Origin: Periconia sp. R9002
Taxonomy: Eukaryota > Ascomycota > Dothideomycetes > Pleosporales > Periconiaceae
Length of the DNA: 64,000 nt
Reading direction: 5' to 3'
NCBI GenBank assembly: GCA_023627715.1
Contig: JAMAHW010000043.1
Span: 124,001-188,000 of the forward strand
The position numbers were made by a program, and so were the translations under genes. The notes under the pieces are model-generated. The model ran no database searches and was not told where the DNA came from. It saw only the letters and a list, made by a program, of their open reading frames with translations. Shown one piece after another: positions 20,332 through 33,700 of this stretch. Numbering within the stretch: the stretch's first letter is position 1; every line of letters begins with the position of its first letter.

Positions 20332-23300
20332 ACGAGAGCTCGAAGCCCATTGTCAATATCGAGCTTAGCGGTCCTACATGGGTAATTGCCCCGGAAATGG
20401 TAAATGCGCGTGGACGCGAACGGATCCAACGTTACATATTTACTTAAAATATTGGCTACGCGATCCTGTGGAAAACTACGTGGGGTTGATTTATGCATTT
20501 ATGTACTTGTTTGAAGTTTTTCAATGAAAAAGAAAGATATCGCGATATTTATGTTGTAATGTATGTAAATTGTGTGGTTTGTAACCCCCGTCATCGAAGA
20601 TTGATGATTGCGCAATTCCTGTCCTGCCCTGTGGTTTGACGTTTGTCGCATGCAGTGAATGATCTTACGGAGTTCATTATGGGTTTGAGGACCAGTCGGT
20701 CGTTTCGTTTGATCCGATACTCCCTCCCCTCGTGAGTTTCTGTACGTTGGTATATGAAAATAGGGCATGAGGAAAATTGAATAATGCCAACCAATGGAGG
20801 GCCCTTCACACGTTAATATCATTCGAACGATTTGTGTATTGGTGACATGAAAGCCGAAAACATCATAAAGAAAACCCTCGTATACCGTACCTTGATCAAA
20901 ACCCATCTTTTCTCTGCCTGGGCAGGAGGCATAGCCTGCGTACATCCATCCCACCAGTATAAAAGCCCAAACGCCACATGCACTTGATTCCACTACTACC
21001 GAAAGACGTATTTAGTTGGGCACCCGCCAAGATCAAACGAAAAAGACAGCTCAAACGTGCATGCCATTGCATGTCTCCTAAGCTAGTTAGTTTCTCAAGG
21101 TATTCTAGTCACCTCGCTAGTCTACCAGAGTCCACAGCCCAAATTAGTATGTGCAGATACATGACTAGATGCGTGCGCAACTCCGACTAGATTGCGGGTT
21201 TGTCCTTCAGAGTCAGAACATGGATTATCGATACAGTGAAGAGCGGTAATATCCGTGGGAAACTCCTTGACGAATCCATCGTCCGTCCAGGTGTACATGG
21301 AGTATTGATGTCTTTAGGCGCGGCTTTTCGCCAAAGTACGTCCAAATCGCGTAACCAGCCCGAGGCCCCCCTCCCCCACTTTCCGTGCTGCTCTGACGCG
21401 TTGGAACAACAAACAAAACAGCTGCAATAATACGATTGAGTGACTGAGTTATTAGAAAGCAAGCAAAAACTAGCATTTCATTCAGTGTTAGCGGACATGA
21501 GAAATCTGAAGTGAGGCGTCGCTAATTCCGACTTTTCTCCTAGTGAAGCGAAGCGGGGTGCCTTTTGTCATCTATTTGAGATGATTGAAGGAGGAAGGCG
21601 GGGCAACGCAAGTATCAATCCCTTTCGAACAAACACGAACATTTTGAACATTCGCGACGCGAGCGATTCATAGAATCTATTAGAAATCCGCTCTAAGGTC
21701 GTACACGACATTTCAGCCATCGACATTGGTACTTCCCGGCACCACGAATAGCAAAATCCTCACACAGCACGCCTCCTCATCATCATCACCCTCTCCCTCG
21801 TCACCACAGGAACTAACTAACCAACACACATTGCCCTCCGCGGCATCTTCCTTTCCCACCGTCCCCACAACATCACAAAAACCCTAATGCTCTGCTAACT
21901 AACGCCGCTGCTGCATCTCGTCGAGCTATTTTACGTTTTGATATCTAACTCTCTCCCCCCTCCCTTTTTCTCGACTCCACATCCTCTGTTGTAGCGCGCC
22001 CCACGGGTACCAAACACTTGACAGAACTTTGACGATCTTGTTTTAGTCTCAAAATGGCGCGCGCGCGCCATGTGCGTGCGTGTGTAGCTTGAATGTGTTG
22101 TACGTACTCACCGTGAGTACTGGGGCGGAAAGCGTCGGCGTTGTTGGCGGAGGTGGGTTTGGTCCGCGTTTGTTGTTCGTTGGATGAAGGGGGAGAAAAA
22201 GTTCCCAACAACGCACAACTTGATGGAGAAAAGGCTGGAAAAAAAATTCGCGTACGTATGTGTGGTATACATGTACGTACTTTGTTTTCGAGGGAGAGAG
22301 AGAACTGCTGGCGGAGGAAACGCATGCACGCATCTACGCACGCACAATGACCTGCTTGTTCATACATCCATACATACCTTTCTGTATCAAAATATCTCGA
22401 CTTCTAGAAGCCAGATGGATCTAACCCTTCCACCACGCACCCCAACCCTTCCCACACCAACAAACAATACACAAACACAAGCTCCCAACCCACCAACAAC
22501 AAAGCTGACAAAACACGCCTACGCAACCCATTCCAAGACCCAAAACCATCGCATCCACGGCCCCCAGTCCGTCACTCCCTCCCTCCCTCAGTCACTCACT
22601 AACTTGACCGCCTCCCCAACCTCCATTGTCCCTCCTCGTCCTTCCCTCCCTCTTCCCTCCCCGCCAAGCCCCCTCTCCCACATCAATCCTCACCATCGTA
22701 ACAACTCCGGCCCCAATGATGAGGGACCACTAGAACTTGTTGAGGGGGCAACCCAACCTACTGTTTGCTTGGGAGAAACGAAGGAAGGAAGGAGGGAAGA
22801 GAGGGTGAGAGAGAAAGAGGGGATGCTGTGTGCCTGCCTGCCTGCCTGTCCTGCCGTGCAACCAACGGCACAACTATAGCACCGCACACGAAAAAAAATT
22901 TCGTGCCGTGTCGTGTCATGATCAATTTCTCGCTCTCACGCGTCAGCATGTTGTGAGCTTAGCTAGTTGGGTAGCGAGAGTGTGTGTGAGAGGGGGAGAG
23001 ACGGTGTGAGGTATGGTGTGCTATGTAATCATTTGAGGAAGGGAAGGGAAAGATGGAGGAGGGGGCCAGTTCGGCGGTATGTGAGCGCCCTCCTGTGCGT
23101 ACGTGTGTGCGTATGTGTATGTGTATCAATGTCTGTTACGTGGGTAGGTGGGTGGTTCATTGGGTGGCTTGGTGGGAGAGGGGGGTTTTTTTTTTTTTTC
23201 TCTCTCGGCGAAACGAAACATACATAATCACTTAGAGTTTCCTTCTGTGCTTCTCTTCATCTTACCTGTGTATATAGGAAGGTAGTTACGTGTGTGTGGG

Positions 23301-26300
23301 TGTGTTCATAAGCGTTGTGTGTCCGTGTGCGTTTCCTTTTGCAACACACATACCGCGCATACCACGCAACGCACGGTACGTAAGTAGGTAAGGTAGGTAG
23401 GGTAAGCCTCGTATACCACACTACTACCTACTATGCAGTGGATGGATGCTGCCTATACGGAGGGGTACGCAACCCAATACCAAGTCTTTCTATTCGCTCC
23501 GCATATGCAGCTAGAAGATTCGCTACACAGGCTTACAGGTACAGCACGGCTGGGCCGTCTTCGCTTCGTTTGCTTATTGTTAAGGAAGCGTCACCATGGT
23601 TTTTCAGTGCTGGACAGCCTGATGGGACGCCTTGGTTGTTGGCATTGATGAGTTTTTACGCTTGGGCATGTGTAGCGTAGACGGGTACTGTCTCGTGGAG
23701 GGCTTAGGAGTAGAGGTAGTTGGGTATTTAGTGTACACAAGGAGGGAGTGATCGGTGGATTGACAGACGAAAATTTTCAGGGAACAAGAGCAGGAAAGGG
23801 CGTGGTGTCTATGTAAGCAGGAGGGGTAGCTTGATTTTTTTTTTGGTGACCGGTGCTGCTGGCGCTGTTGAATGATGGGGAATTCTTGTTTTCTGACGCT
23901 CAATTGCGTATTTGGAACGGGTGGAGGGGCGTTGATATCACGAGAATTTCCCGCGTTGATGGCAGGGCCGGCAAGAGAGGCTGGTTTATCTCATGTAAAC
24001 CATGATATGTTGAATCTTGAGGACTGTTTAGTGACTACCATGTTACAGTGTGTGTTTATCTTCTGGCAGTATGTATCCCGTCTCCCTCCCATATCACGTT
24101 TCTTCCGACTTCGTGAAGCGGAGGAGACGCCCCTCACCCATCCATCTAGAGGGGAAAGGCCAGGTCAAGAAAAAAGTACATGGCTAGCTCGCTTCTGTGT
24201 CGAGAGCTGATGCAATCTATGCACCTAAGCCCTCTTGTTCCCCACCAGGCCCGGCCTGCACTACATGCACCCTGCTCTCCCAGCAGAAGCTCAAAGGACC
24301 AATCCCAAGCCGACTCACTCCCTGCAATCAGTTGCAGCCGGCCGAGGACTAGTCATACCAAGCGAACATGGAGCAGCGAATTGGGTCCCACAGTGCGCAC
24401 ATTGCTCTTGAGTCTCGGGATCAAAATTGCGTGCAACCTGACATCCTCTTCTTGCACCTACTCCACTCGTCCCATGTACTTCCCGCCTTACCCAGCAGCG
24501 CCATCATCTCACATGATTGACTTCTGGCGCGGAGCCGCATAGGACAATCCATAGCAAAATTGAACGTCAGGCCATGGAAGCCAAAGGCGCGAGGTCGCGA
24601 CACGGCGGCCCATGGGCCTCAAAAGGGGCCAAAATGGGCCAAAAACACGGTCTCAGCAGCGCCGAAAAGACCAGAGTCATAATCACGATGGAATTGGGTT
24701 CGAGGTAACAGCATACGGGACACGCGAGGCAATAATAGCTCATATTGGTCAAGACAATGGCATAAGTGGGCAAGGTGCTGGGGGCAAGGAAAGAAATTGC
24801 TAGCTGGGTACGGTCGCGCATGTGGCCGCTGATTGTTGTTTACCTTTGATGCCTGGCTGTCACTGTGCTTGACGCGAAGCCCCTTCTGGGTCGACGAGTG
24901 TCAACAACTCGTCACCGACTGCATGATCCCACACAGGACCTCTGCATCTCAACCGTGGGTTGACCACCATCTCTACCTGATCCTCGCGAGTACGGGGTCA
25001 AACAATGAGACATAATCTAATGGCGTCAAAGCATTGGCTCGGCAAGGGCCATCTTGTCCTTGTGTCCAAGGTAGACTTTGTAGTGGACAGTTGACGGAAG
25101 CTCGATGCAGAGAGCTCGCCACCGCATTGACTCGGATGGTACCCACATGCATCAATGGTGCCTTCTAAAAGCATACCCATGCTGGATTCGACCGGTGAAG
25201 ATGGTGAGTCCGGTCTTGCTGCCTTGTGACCGTTTCCTGCAACCTATTAAACAGGCAGTCCCAGCTCGAGCGCGGGAACGAAATGGTTGGACAGCGCGGA
25301 GAAACATGTCCAACCCGTTATTGATTGAAAGGACGGATGCCCGGGTGAATGCTCTCCTCATCAATCAACCAAACGGTGACCGCCACGTCAGAGGATCCCC
25401 GATGGGGCATGATTTGGTCTGTTCTAGCGTCTTTCCGGGGGCTGGTGATTGCTTCGATATGCAATCGCGGGCTAGGTGCTGCATAGACTCTACGCCATTC
25501 CTGTTATCTCACAGACAAGATGCCTGTCAGCATGCATGGCCGAGCAACTGAGCAAGGTGCAACATGTCAAGCGGCATGTTGATCAGCTGAGTGATAGCAC
25601 AGAGGCCATGCTATGCACATGCATGGTGTGGTTGCTCGTTCATGGCACAAGTGGCAATGCGGTAAGGCCGAGCATGGAGTCGAGGAGGGAAGTTGCAGCA
25701 TGGGCCGATAAGGTGACTGGCCAGCAATGCTTCGAGCCCGTGAAAGAGGGGTTGGTAAATATTGTGTCAGCCGAGGGCGGCGAGATGCCTCGCTTGGGTT
25801 GTCAATGGGCGATCGAGACGACATTGATGGGCGTGCTTGAAACTAGACTGTATGATTAGCTGCAGACTTGAGCGGGAAGAAAATTGGGGACCATCCAAGC
25901 GGCGTGTACATGCCCGCAATTTTCCCGGGCGCCCAAGAATACTACGGTCTCTCAGTTCACTGGTAGTCTGAGGGTCCAGCCATGATACCTGTTACATTGT
26001 ATCCTCGGTAAGCGTTGCTGTATTGCACGCTGGATCCAAGCTACCAGGGTGAAGAAGCGGTAGGGACTGACAGCGAAGAGTTCACTGAGAAAGGCTCTAG
26101 CGTTCCGAGTTGATGAGTATCGAGAGAAACACAAGCGTCATTGGCCAATCGCTTCCGCGTGGTGTAGACAGAGCTTTGGAAAGGTACTGCTTTTCAGCAT
26201 GGGTCCACACCACGTGACCTCGACTCGCTTCACAACTCCACAACTTCAACGTTGATGAAAGGCCCGCAATGCTTGAAGAACAGTCGAGCTCGGGCAAAAG

Positions 26301-27046
26301 CGGCTGGGTCCAGGTGAGACATAGCGGCAAGGGACCCCGAGCGGTGTTTTCCCCTCACCGCACGGGGATGAGCACGACAGCCCAAAAGCCACGGAATGAT
26401 AATCCCCTACCAAATGTGATATCTCTATGCAGATGGAACGCCGGCACGGCCTGGGGTGTCAGTGCAGCCGGTGTATCCGCGTCCTTCTAGCGGCAGGACG
26501 AAAGGATGGCGTTGATCGTGGCGATATCGTTGGATGCGGCAGGGTGGGGTACCACCATATTGATTGATGAACAGACCATGCCATCAGTCCATGGTCTGAC
26601 GACGGTACAGGTTCGGGAAGCAACGGTGGTGATCCATGGGGTCGTCGATACCACTCTTCGAAGGATAAATAGGCGCCATACTCTCCGCCAAAGTCGATTC
26701 AACCAGCTCTTGCAGACCACGCTCCAGTGAAAGCCAGAGGCTACCGAGCATCTTTCTCTTTCTCAGACACCGAACCCCTTCTTGTTCTCTCTTGATCAAC
26801 GCCATATACGTCGACGTCCATCGGTCTTTGCTCCTCGTCCAACCACGGTACGTTGTATCGAAGGACTTGACACTCATAGGGCCATGAAGACTGATAGACC
26901 CTAGCTCCTACCAACAATCCTTCAACCCAAGAAACCCCTTGTTCCATAAACCCAACATCAAGTACGTTGACAGAACATATCATCCAAACAAAGTGGACTG
27001 AAACACTGACAAACATGGAACAATAAACAGTCCTAGCTCTTCAAAC

Positions 27047-27400
27047 ATGTGCTTCTTCGATCAACATCGTTTCGCATGCGGCGACTGGAAGTGGGGCCAC
27101 TTCAGACAGCACTGCGCCAAGGAATACCGGATTGGGGAGACGTGCGGCATGAAACTCATCATGCAAACGGTCCCCGTGGCACAGAAGTGCAGGTTGTGTG
27201 AGAAGATTGATACCAAGGAGCGGCGCAAGCAGGCCGAATCGGACCGTGTGAATCGCTGGAAGCGCGATGGTAACAAGTTCAGAGCCTCGATTGAGAAATC
27301 CATGGAGGCGATGAAAGCGTTGGACTACGAGATCCAGGAACTGGGCTACGAGCGCATGCGGAGGCTCCAGGGCATTGGCAATCTGAGCGCCCACGCTTGA
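27047..27400 (+). CDS. Small Cys-rich protein, conserved-looking, unknown function
   Basis: Single exon of 117 residues. It opens MCFFDQHRFACGDWKWGHFR and has Cys at 2, 11, 23 and 33, then a CRLC pair near 48-51, so it could bind a metal such as zinc. The C-terminal half is charged and helical (RRKQAESDRVNRWKRDG...EKSMEAMKALDYEIQ), likely a coiled coil. The composition and the regular HRFACGDWKWGHFRQHC start look like a family of short fungal hypothetical proteins I have seen in ascomycete proteomes, but I cannot name a function. It sits alone, with 7.5 kb empty on the left and 3.3 kb on the right. No signal peptide or membrane span is visible, which suggests a cytosolic or nuclear location. 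Confidence 0.72.
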   Translation: MCFFDQHRFACGDWKWGHFRQHCAKEYRIGETCGMKLIMQTVPVAQKCRLCEKIDTKERRKQAESDRVNRWKRDGNKFRASIEKSMEAMKALDYEIQELGYERMRRLQGIGNLSAHA

Positions 27401-30400
27401 GAGGAGACGTCCAGGGGGCTCCTTTGAATGATGAGTTTCATGTACAGCTTTTTGGACTTTTTTTGTTTTGACAAAGTCCACTCATTTCTGGAGTTTGGGG
27501 ATGGAATGACACGGGAAAGAATGGTCTTTTGAGGGGGAAAGCGGGTAAGGAGGCGCTCCGGCGTCAGCTCATACAGTCGGCTGTTTTCATGTACCTCTGC
27601 TGGATAGGATAATGATGTAACGAACAATGGCATTTCTCGTGATTGGCTCTGTATCTGGTTGTGATGAGTGTAGCCGCTGTTGTCGGATTTGGGGGCTGAA
27701 GTCGGCCAATCCATAGTGATTGCGTAGCCGCAAAGCCGCAAATAGAAGCGGGAAGGACATGGTGCACGGCCCGCTAGCGACAACGCGGCGCCTGGCTCTT
27801 GGACGGGGTCAGAGAAGGCTGCGGAGAGACAGGTCTCTATATGAAGTTGGTGGCAGCGCACAAAGGCGGCAGGTTGGCTTCTGGTTCCATCGAGGACGAG
27901 ATGAACGTGTGAAGGGCGAGAAAGAGAGCAAAGGAGGTGATTGTTGTCAAGGAAGACGTGTGAGGTGGGGTTTCCTCGCTTGCGGGCCATGCCACGTGAC
28001 GCACTATCGCTGATCAGGGATGGCACGATGGGCATGACTTGAACCTGATCGCTAATGCCGAAAAAGCACCGGGCCGTCCCTTCCCCGTCCCGTCTGCCCC
28101 CGATCCCCATCACCATCACACAAGATGATCAGATCTCCAGACTCTTTCCTTCGACACAATCAATGTACCCTGGGTATCCACCTACATCGTTGCTTGCATC
28201 ATCCATCGCCAAATGCCTCCCGCCACCCTTCTTCCATCTCGTCCCGTAGACGTGATCCACCATCTGTTCGGGTGACCCTGCATTCAGTCTTCTTCCGTCC
28301 TGCTCTGTTCCTCGTACCCCCTGTGAATGGTCCCCAGTGTTGCCTTCTCTTCCGCACCAACCTGTATGCCGGATGGGATTGCTTCTGGTCTCACCATATG
28401 CAAAGCTGATGCAACAGGTGGCACAACGAGAATTGATCCAACTTTGCTCCGTCCGTTGTCATTTGGATTATCCAGAATCGTCTGCGGTCGAATCCCGGTA
28501 GCGAGTTACTTGTATCGTGCCGTGCCGTGTCGTGTCGTCCCGTTCGTTCGAGGCACCGTCTCTTTCTAGTCACCTTCTGCCCAAAGTTTGAGCAGAAATT
28601 CAAGGTTACTCCTCAGCGAGATGGGGATGCGCACCATTTCATCAGTCGATAAGTGAACCGCATGTCAAGCACATCGATCCCACGTGGCAGTCGCTGAGTG
28701 GCCTCGTCCAGGTGCTCATGCTCGGCCAGCAAAGCTGCAGTCACTCAGACTACGTACCATCAGCATGAGGCCCCCGACGTGTATCGTATGCACTGTTACG
28801 AGCGAGCTATCCTGGCATTCCCTGTACGGCATTTGAGATCCTGACTCTTGAATTCTCGAAGCGGGGCTATCGGTTCGGACGCGTGGGCGATGCTGACCTT
28901 ATGAAGACGGGCCGGACGGTCTGCCATATTCTGGCGAGAAGGTTCAGCGCTTAGTTGCTACAGAAAACTCGACACTCTTGTACTACGTACGACATCGACT
29001 TTGATTCGTATGCTGCCAACAGGAAATTTTCAGTCCCAGCGTCCCACAACCACAGCCAATGAAACGGCTAGACGTGTATTTGGCGGGGCACACGCGCATC
29101 GTTGTCAGTCTATGGCGCAGGGCGACGAATCTGACAAAAGCGTTGTCTGTTGATGTATTGGGCAGCAGTCAGTACTCTTGCGCATATCTGCTACATATGT
29201 AAGGCATCCCATCGACCAATCACATCGCTGAACGCACATGTAGCTCTATCACGCATTTGTCTATTGCCTTTTCCATCTCCACCTGCCTCGAGCTCGGCGA
29301 CAATGTAATTTCTCGGCTCTACGGAGCACCTGTTCCAGCCAATCGACTCACTCACCTTCCAGTTTTCCAACCGCGTACCCGCGTTTATTTGACTTCTCCT
29401 ACCGCTCCCGCGTGCTATACGCGTCAGACTCTTATTGCAAGGAATCCAGATCAAGGTTTACCAATGGCTACGATTGAATACTTTCAAAATGATTTTGCTT
29501 GCTCGTTAATGCTGTTCTTCATTGAGTGGCCGTTTGCGAAAGCCCACCGACTGGTTCAAGTGCTGTCGCCTATTCTAACCACTCCCCGTGCTTCGTTAGC
29601 ATTGCACATGCCATACATGGAGGCAGAATAAATGGATGTCAGCGCTTCGGCAAACAATGCACAAAACAGCATTGGCATTATTTATTTGCTTTTTTCCAAC
29701 GCGGTCTGCTTTGCATACATTGGATTTCCTTGTTTGGTCGTTCTTTTAGCGCTAAGCCAAGAGCACGTGGCCACAAGCCAGGGGTTGCCTGCTGCTCATC
29801 TACACATTGTCGTTCTCTTTCGGCTGCATTCATCTCCAATAAATCCTACACCGACAAAGCCAGGGTCGCTGCTCTGCCTTGAACGTTTCCTGCAATGGTG
29901 CATCGAGTCTTCCAAGCTTTTAGCAGAACCACAAAAAAAATCGAAAGAGAAGAGGCGGGGTATTATTAGGATGTTAAACGCTCACATACCCACCACTACC
30001 AAAATCAACTGGACCAATCACATTTCAGAACGCCCATTTTTCCTCATGACAACACGTGAAGGGAAAAGCCACGGACACCTTTCTGGTACTCGAAACAGGA
30101 ATACGATGCGGGGCAGCGCCAACGAAGTCTTGTTGTTGAGACGGGTGAATTGGTTGGCGAGTAGGTCTTGCATTTGGAAATTGGAACGGAGACAGGGAAG
30201 ACAATTTGATGCCCGACAGTCGGATTTTTGTGTGCGTTGTTGAGGTAGATAGGTAGGTAGGTAACTGGGAATACGGCAAAGCACGACTAAAAATAAACAC
30301 AAACGGACTTCAGTGTTGGGGTTTCCAGGAAGAGCGAAGACGCGGGCATGACGTGACGACGTGACATTTGGCCGTGCTGACGGACTGACTGACTGATCGC

Positions 30401-30757
30401 GCGGCTGGCTGGCTGAACGAACCTAAAACTTGGATACATACTACCCGCCTACCTACCTGCCCAACTGACTAAAAATGATTCCCACGAGAAAAAAAAAAGA
30501 CAAGAAATAACGAGAATAGAGAGGAACCGAGCGAGGAGCAAAAAGAGAGAAAGGAAAGAATACAACAACACAAATACAAATAACGGATATATCATACTGC
30601 GTCCCTTGTTTGGTCCATCCAACCATTCACCCTCATAAACTTCCCACGCCCATGTGTGTCCCACACAAACAATTTACCCTTCTTCCTTCTTCCCTCCCAA
30701 ACATGCTCACCTCCTCTTTCCTCCCACCCACTCCCGCTCCCCGCGTCTCACAAGTAC
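27401..30757. other. 3.4-kb intergenic region
   Basis: I see no supported gene. The right end (30.45-30.75 kb) should be the 3' flank of the mucin-like gene, transcribed from the right. TAGG/CTGA/TACC short tandem repeats occur near 30.24-30.46 kb. Confidence 0.5.
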
Positions 30758-33700
30758 TTACTCAGCAAGCGAGACGCCGACTCCTCTCATATTAACCTCC
30801 ATAGGCGCAGTTCCCGTCCCACCAGGCGGCCTGCCCAGACACCTCGCCCGAATCTTCAAATCCTTACTAACCTCTTCGGGCGTCTTGCCGGCCGTGAAAG
30901 ATCCTTTCCGCTCCGAAAACACCTCCTGCGGACTCGCCGTGTACACGACGTCGTCGCCCACGAGATACTCGACCGTGCACATGTTGAGCAGATTCGCTTG
31001 GCGATTCTCGCTCTTGAGGGTGTAAATGCGGCCCGGGCAGAACGTGAGGGCCTGCGAGGTCGTGAGGTAAGGTCCTGGTGTTGTTGCTAGGACGCGGGCG
31101 AAGGTGAGGTTGGTGCTGTTTGTGTCGTTGGAGGAGGGTTTAGACGTCACGTGCTTGAACGAGATGCTTGGGTCGTCGGACGTGGTGGTCCATTTTAGAG
31201 CGTTCATCTCGTCGGTGTCGTCGAGGGCGAAGTTTGGGTTTAGGACGAGGTTCCCCGGGTCTTTGCAGGCGGCGGCGATTTGCTCGGGGGTTGCTATCTC
31301 GCCTGAGCGGCGGAGGCCGGAGAATGTGAGGGGGAGGGTCGATGGGGTGACGGAGGGTGTGGGGAGTGTGGAGTTGGCGCTAGGGTGTGGTAAGGATGCT
31401 GATGCTGTGGATAGGCATGTCGAAGGTCCGACGAGAACGGTTTCGTAGTATGTTGTGGTTATAACGGTGACACGTTCCACGAGGGAGTAGGATGCTGCGG
31501 TCGGGCAAGCTGCTGAGGTGCTATTGAGCGAGAGGATTGGGGTTGAAGAAGGGCGCGGTGGTAACGTTTGGAGAGTAAGTGGGATGGTGAGATTCGAGGA
31601 TGGTGCTGGGAAACTTGATGAAGCGGCTGTCCCAGGCAATCCCCCGGTCGAATAAGGACCCGTAGAGTTCGCAGGCACGGGTGTGATACTGCCTGACGGC
31701 CGAGGAGTAAGGGCAGTGTAGGTAGGGAATACCACAGAGAAGTTGGCAGGAGGTGCAAGGGAGCTGCTAGCGACTGTCCCTGTGGGCAAAACTCCAGTAG
31801 AATTTGTAGAGAGCGTGGAGACGATACCGGAGTATGTGCTTTGAGTTCCTGTGGGTAATACCCCGGTCGAGTTACTAGACTCGATGGGTTTCAAGCTGGT
31901 TCCTGTTCCAACAGGTAGACTACTGTTCAACGAAGGGCTCGGATTTGTCGACGGCACAGTTGGGGGGCTTGTTCCTGTACCGAGTGGGTGACTAATGTTC
32001 AGTGAAACAGTAGGCGTCCAAGAGTGACTGGTTCCTGGTAGACTGGTCGCATTGCTGGACACTGCAGGAATGGCGCTAGTGCCGGTCCCCAACGGTACGC
32101 TTGAATTCAACGTGGGGATGGAGACTCCTTGAGAAGGTAGGGATGACGGACTCGACGCGGTCAAACCGGGCAGACTAAAGTTCAATGAGATAGGTGGCCC
32201 TGTCGCCGATACCGACCCTGTAGGTAAGAACCCGGAAGAGTTTGCCAACGGAGCAGAAGTAGCGAGAGGGGCGGTTCCGGTAGGAAGCACAGCAGTCGAG
32301 TTGGCTGACAATGGGGGTATGAAGCCAGCCGTGGTTGTGTTGCTCGTAGGTGCTGGTAGTGAACCGCTACCGGTTCCAACTGGTAAGAGTGTTGAATTTA
32401 CTGGAGCCGTTGGGAATTGAACAGATGGGGTGCTCGACCTGCTTTTCCGTCTACGGTCATCTTCGTCTTCGCTATGCGTACCCAAATTTGTGGAGTTCGT
32501 TACTGGCAAGCTTGAGTTGGCGGATAAGGGAGGCAAGGTGATCGAAGGCTGTCCCGTGCTAGGTACTGACGTAATGATTGGGAACGTAGTGGTGGGGGTA
32601 AGTTGAGGAGGAGGTCCATAACCGCCCCATTGGGGTTTTGAGCTGGAGGGAACAATTATTGGCACAGACGATGAGTTCACAACTGCCGGGATTCCAGTGC
32701 TGAGCGGGCCAGCGGTAGAATTCACAATAACTGGTATACCCGTACTCGCTCCAGTACCGACAGGTATAGTAGTGGAATTTAGAACTGTCGGTATTCCCGT
32801 GCTTACTCCTGTACCGACTGGGTTGCCAGTAGAATTGATGATTGCGGGTGTGCTTGTGCTTTCTCCGGTATTAATAGGTAAAGAAGTGGAATTAACAACT
32901 ACTGGGGTGCTCGTGCTTGCTCCGGTGCCGAGAGGTACGGTGGTGTAATTCACTATGGCTGGTATGCCCGTACTTGCTACAGTGCTGACGCGTATGGTAG
33001 TGGAGTTCCTGGGGTTAGGTGTTCTGGGCTGGTCTGAGATCGATCCCTCGGTATCTGTTGATGCAGAGATATTAGCGCTGGGGCTAGGAGTAACACTCGC
33101 TTGGGGGGGCATGGTGATGTTCTGCGAAGGTGGAGGGATTGCCCCTGAGGATCCCGTAGCTATTGTGATTGCAGTACCCCCAGATGAAAAGAATGCATTA
33201 GTGCCCGTCGTCAAAGTAGAATTGGGGCCAGTCGTTGACAAACTAGTAGATACCGGCTGGGAAGCATTCAATGAGGGCGGTGGTATAGCCCCGGCACCAC
33301 CATTGCTCGCTATGATCAAAGTTGAACTGGCAATAGTGTATAAGCCCGTACCGGAGGAAAATGGTGCAGATCCGTTCAGACTAGGAGTGAACGATTGACT
33401 TGCTAGCGTGGTTTGGGAGCTGTTTGTAGGGGAGGGAGGAATTGCACCCCCACCGCCAATCGAGAAGAAAGTGGAAAATGCACCTCCAGTAGTGAAGGCT
33501 GCAGTGTCTAGAGGTGAGGAGTTATTCACAGAAGCCGAAGATATAACTGGTAAACTCGTCGGCGAAGAATTAGATGAATTGGCAGGTGCTTGTTCACTGA
33601 AAGGAGCAGTAGGTGAAGGATTAGAGCTATTCGATGTTATTGGAACGGGACCTTGTGAACCAAAGCCACCAGTAGAGTAGAAACTAGAAACCTGTCCGCT

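Larger units (their letters stand above)
19496..27046. other. 7.5-kb gene-sparse interval
   Basis: I find no credible protein gene between the lectin-like gene and the small ORF at 27047. Many ORFs of 60-230 codons exist on both strands, but they are low-complexity or lack conserved motifs and splice continuation. The interval holds an 11-bp tandem repeat, a 46-bp inverted repeat, CCT/CTGC/GT-rich microsatellites and poly-T runs. From 24.1 to 26.9 kb base composition is balanced, without the strong AT bias of RIP-mutated repeats. Confidence 0.5.

Noticed and set aside
22184..22879. 231-codon Thr/Pro/Ser-rich ORF
   Set aside because: Consists of simple-sequence and microsatellite translation.
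24100..26990. Possible decayed transposon
   Set aside because: No terminal repeats, no transposase or reverse-transcriptase motif in any frame, and no strong AT bias.
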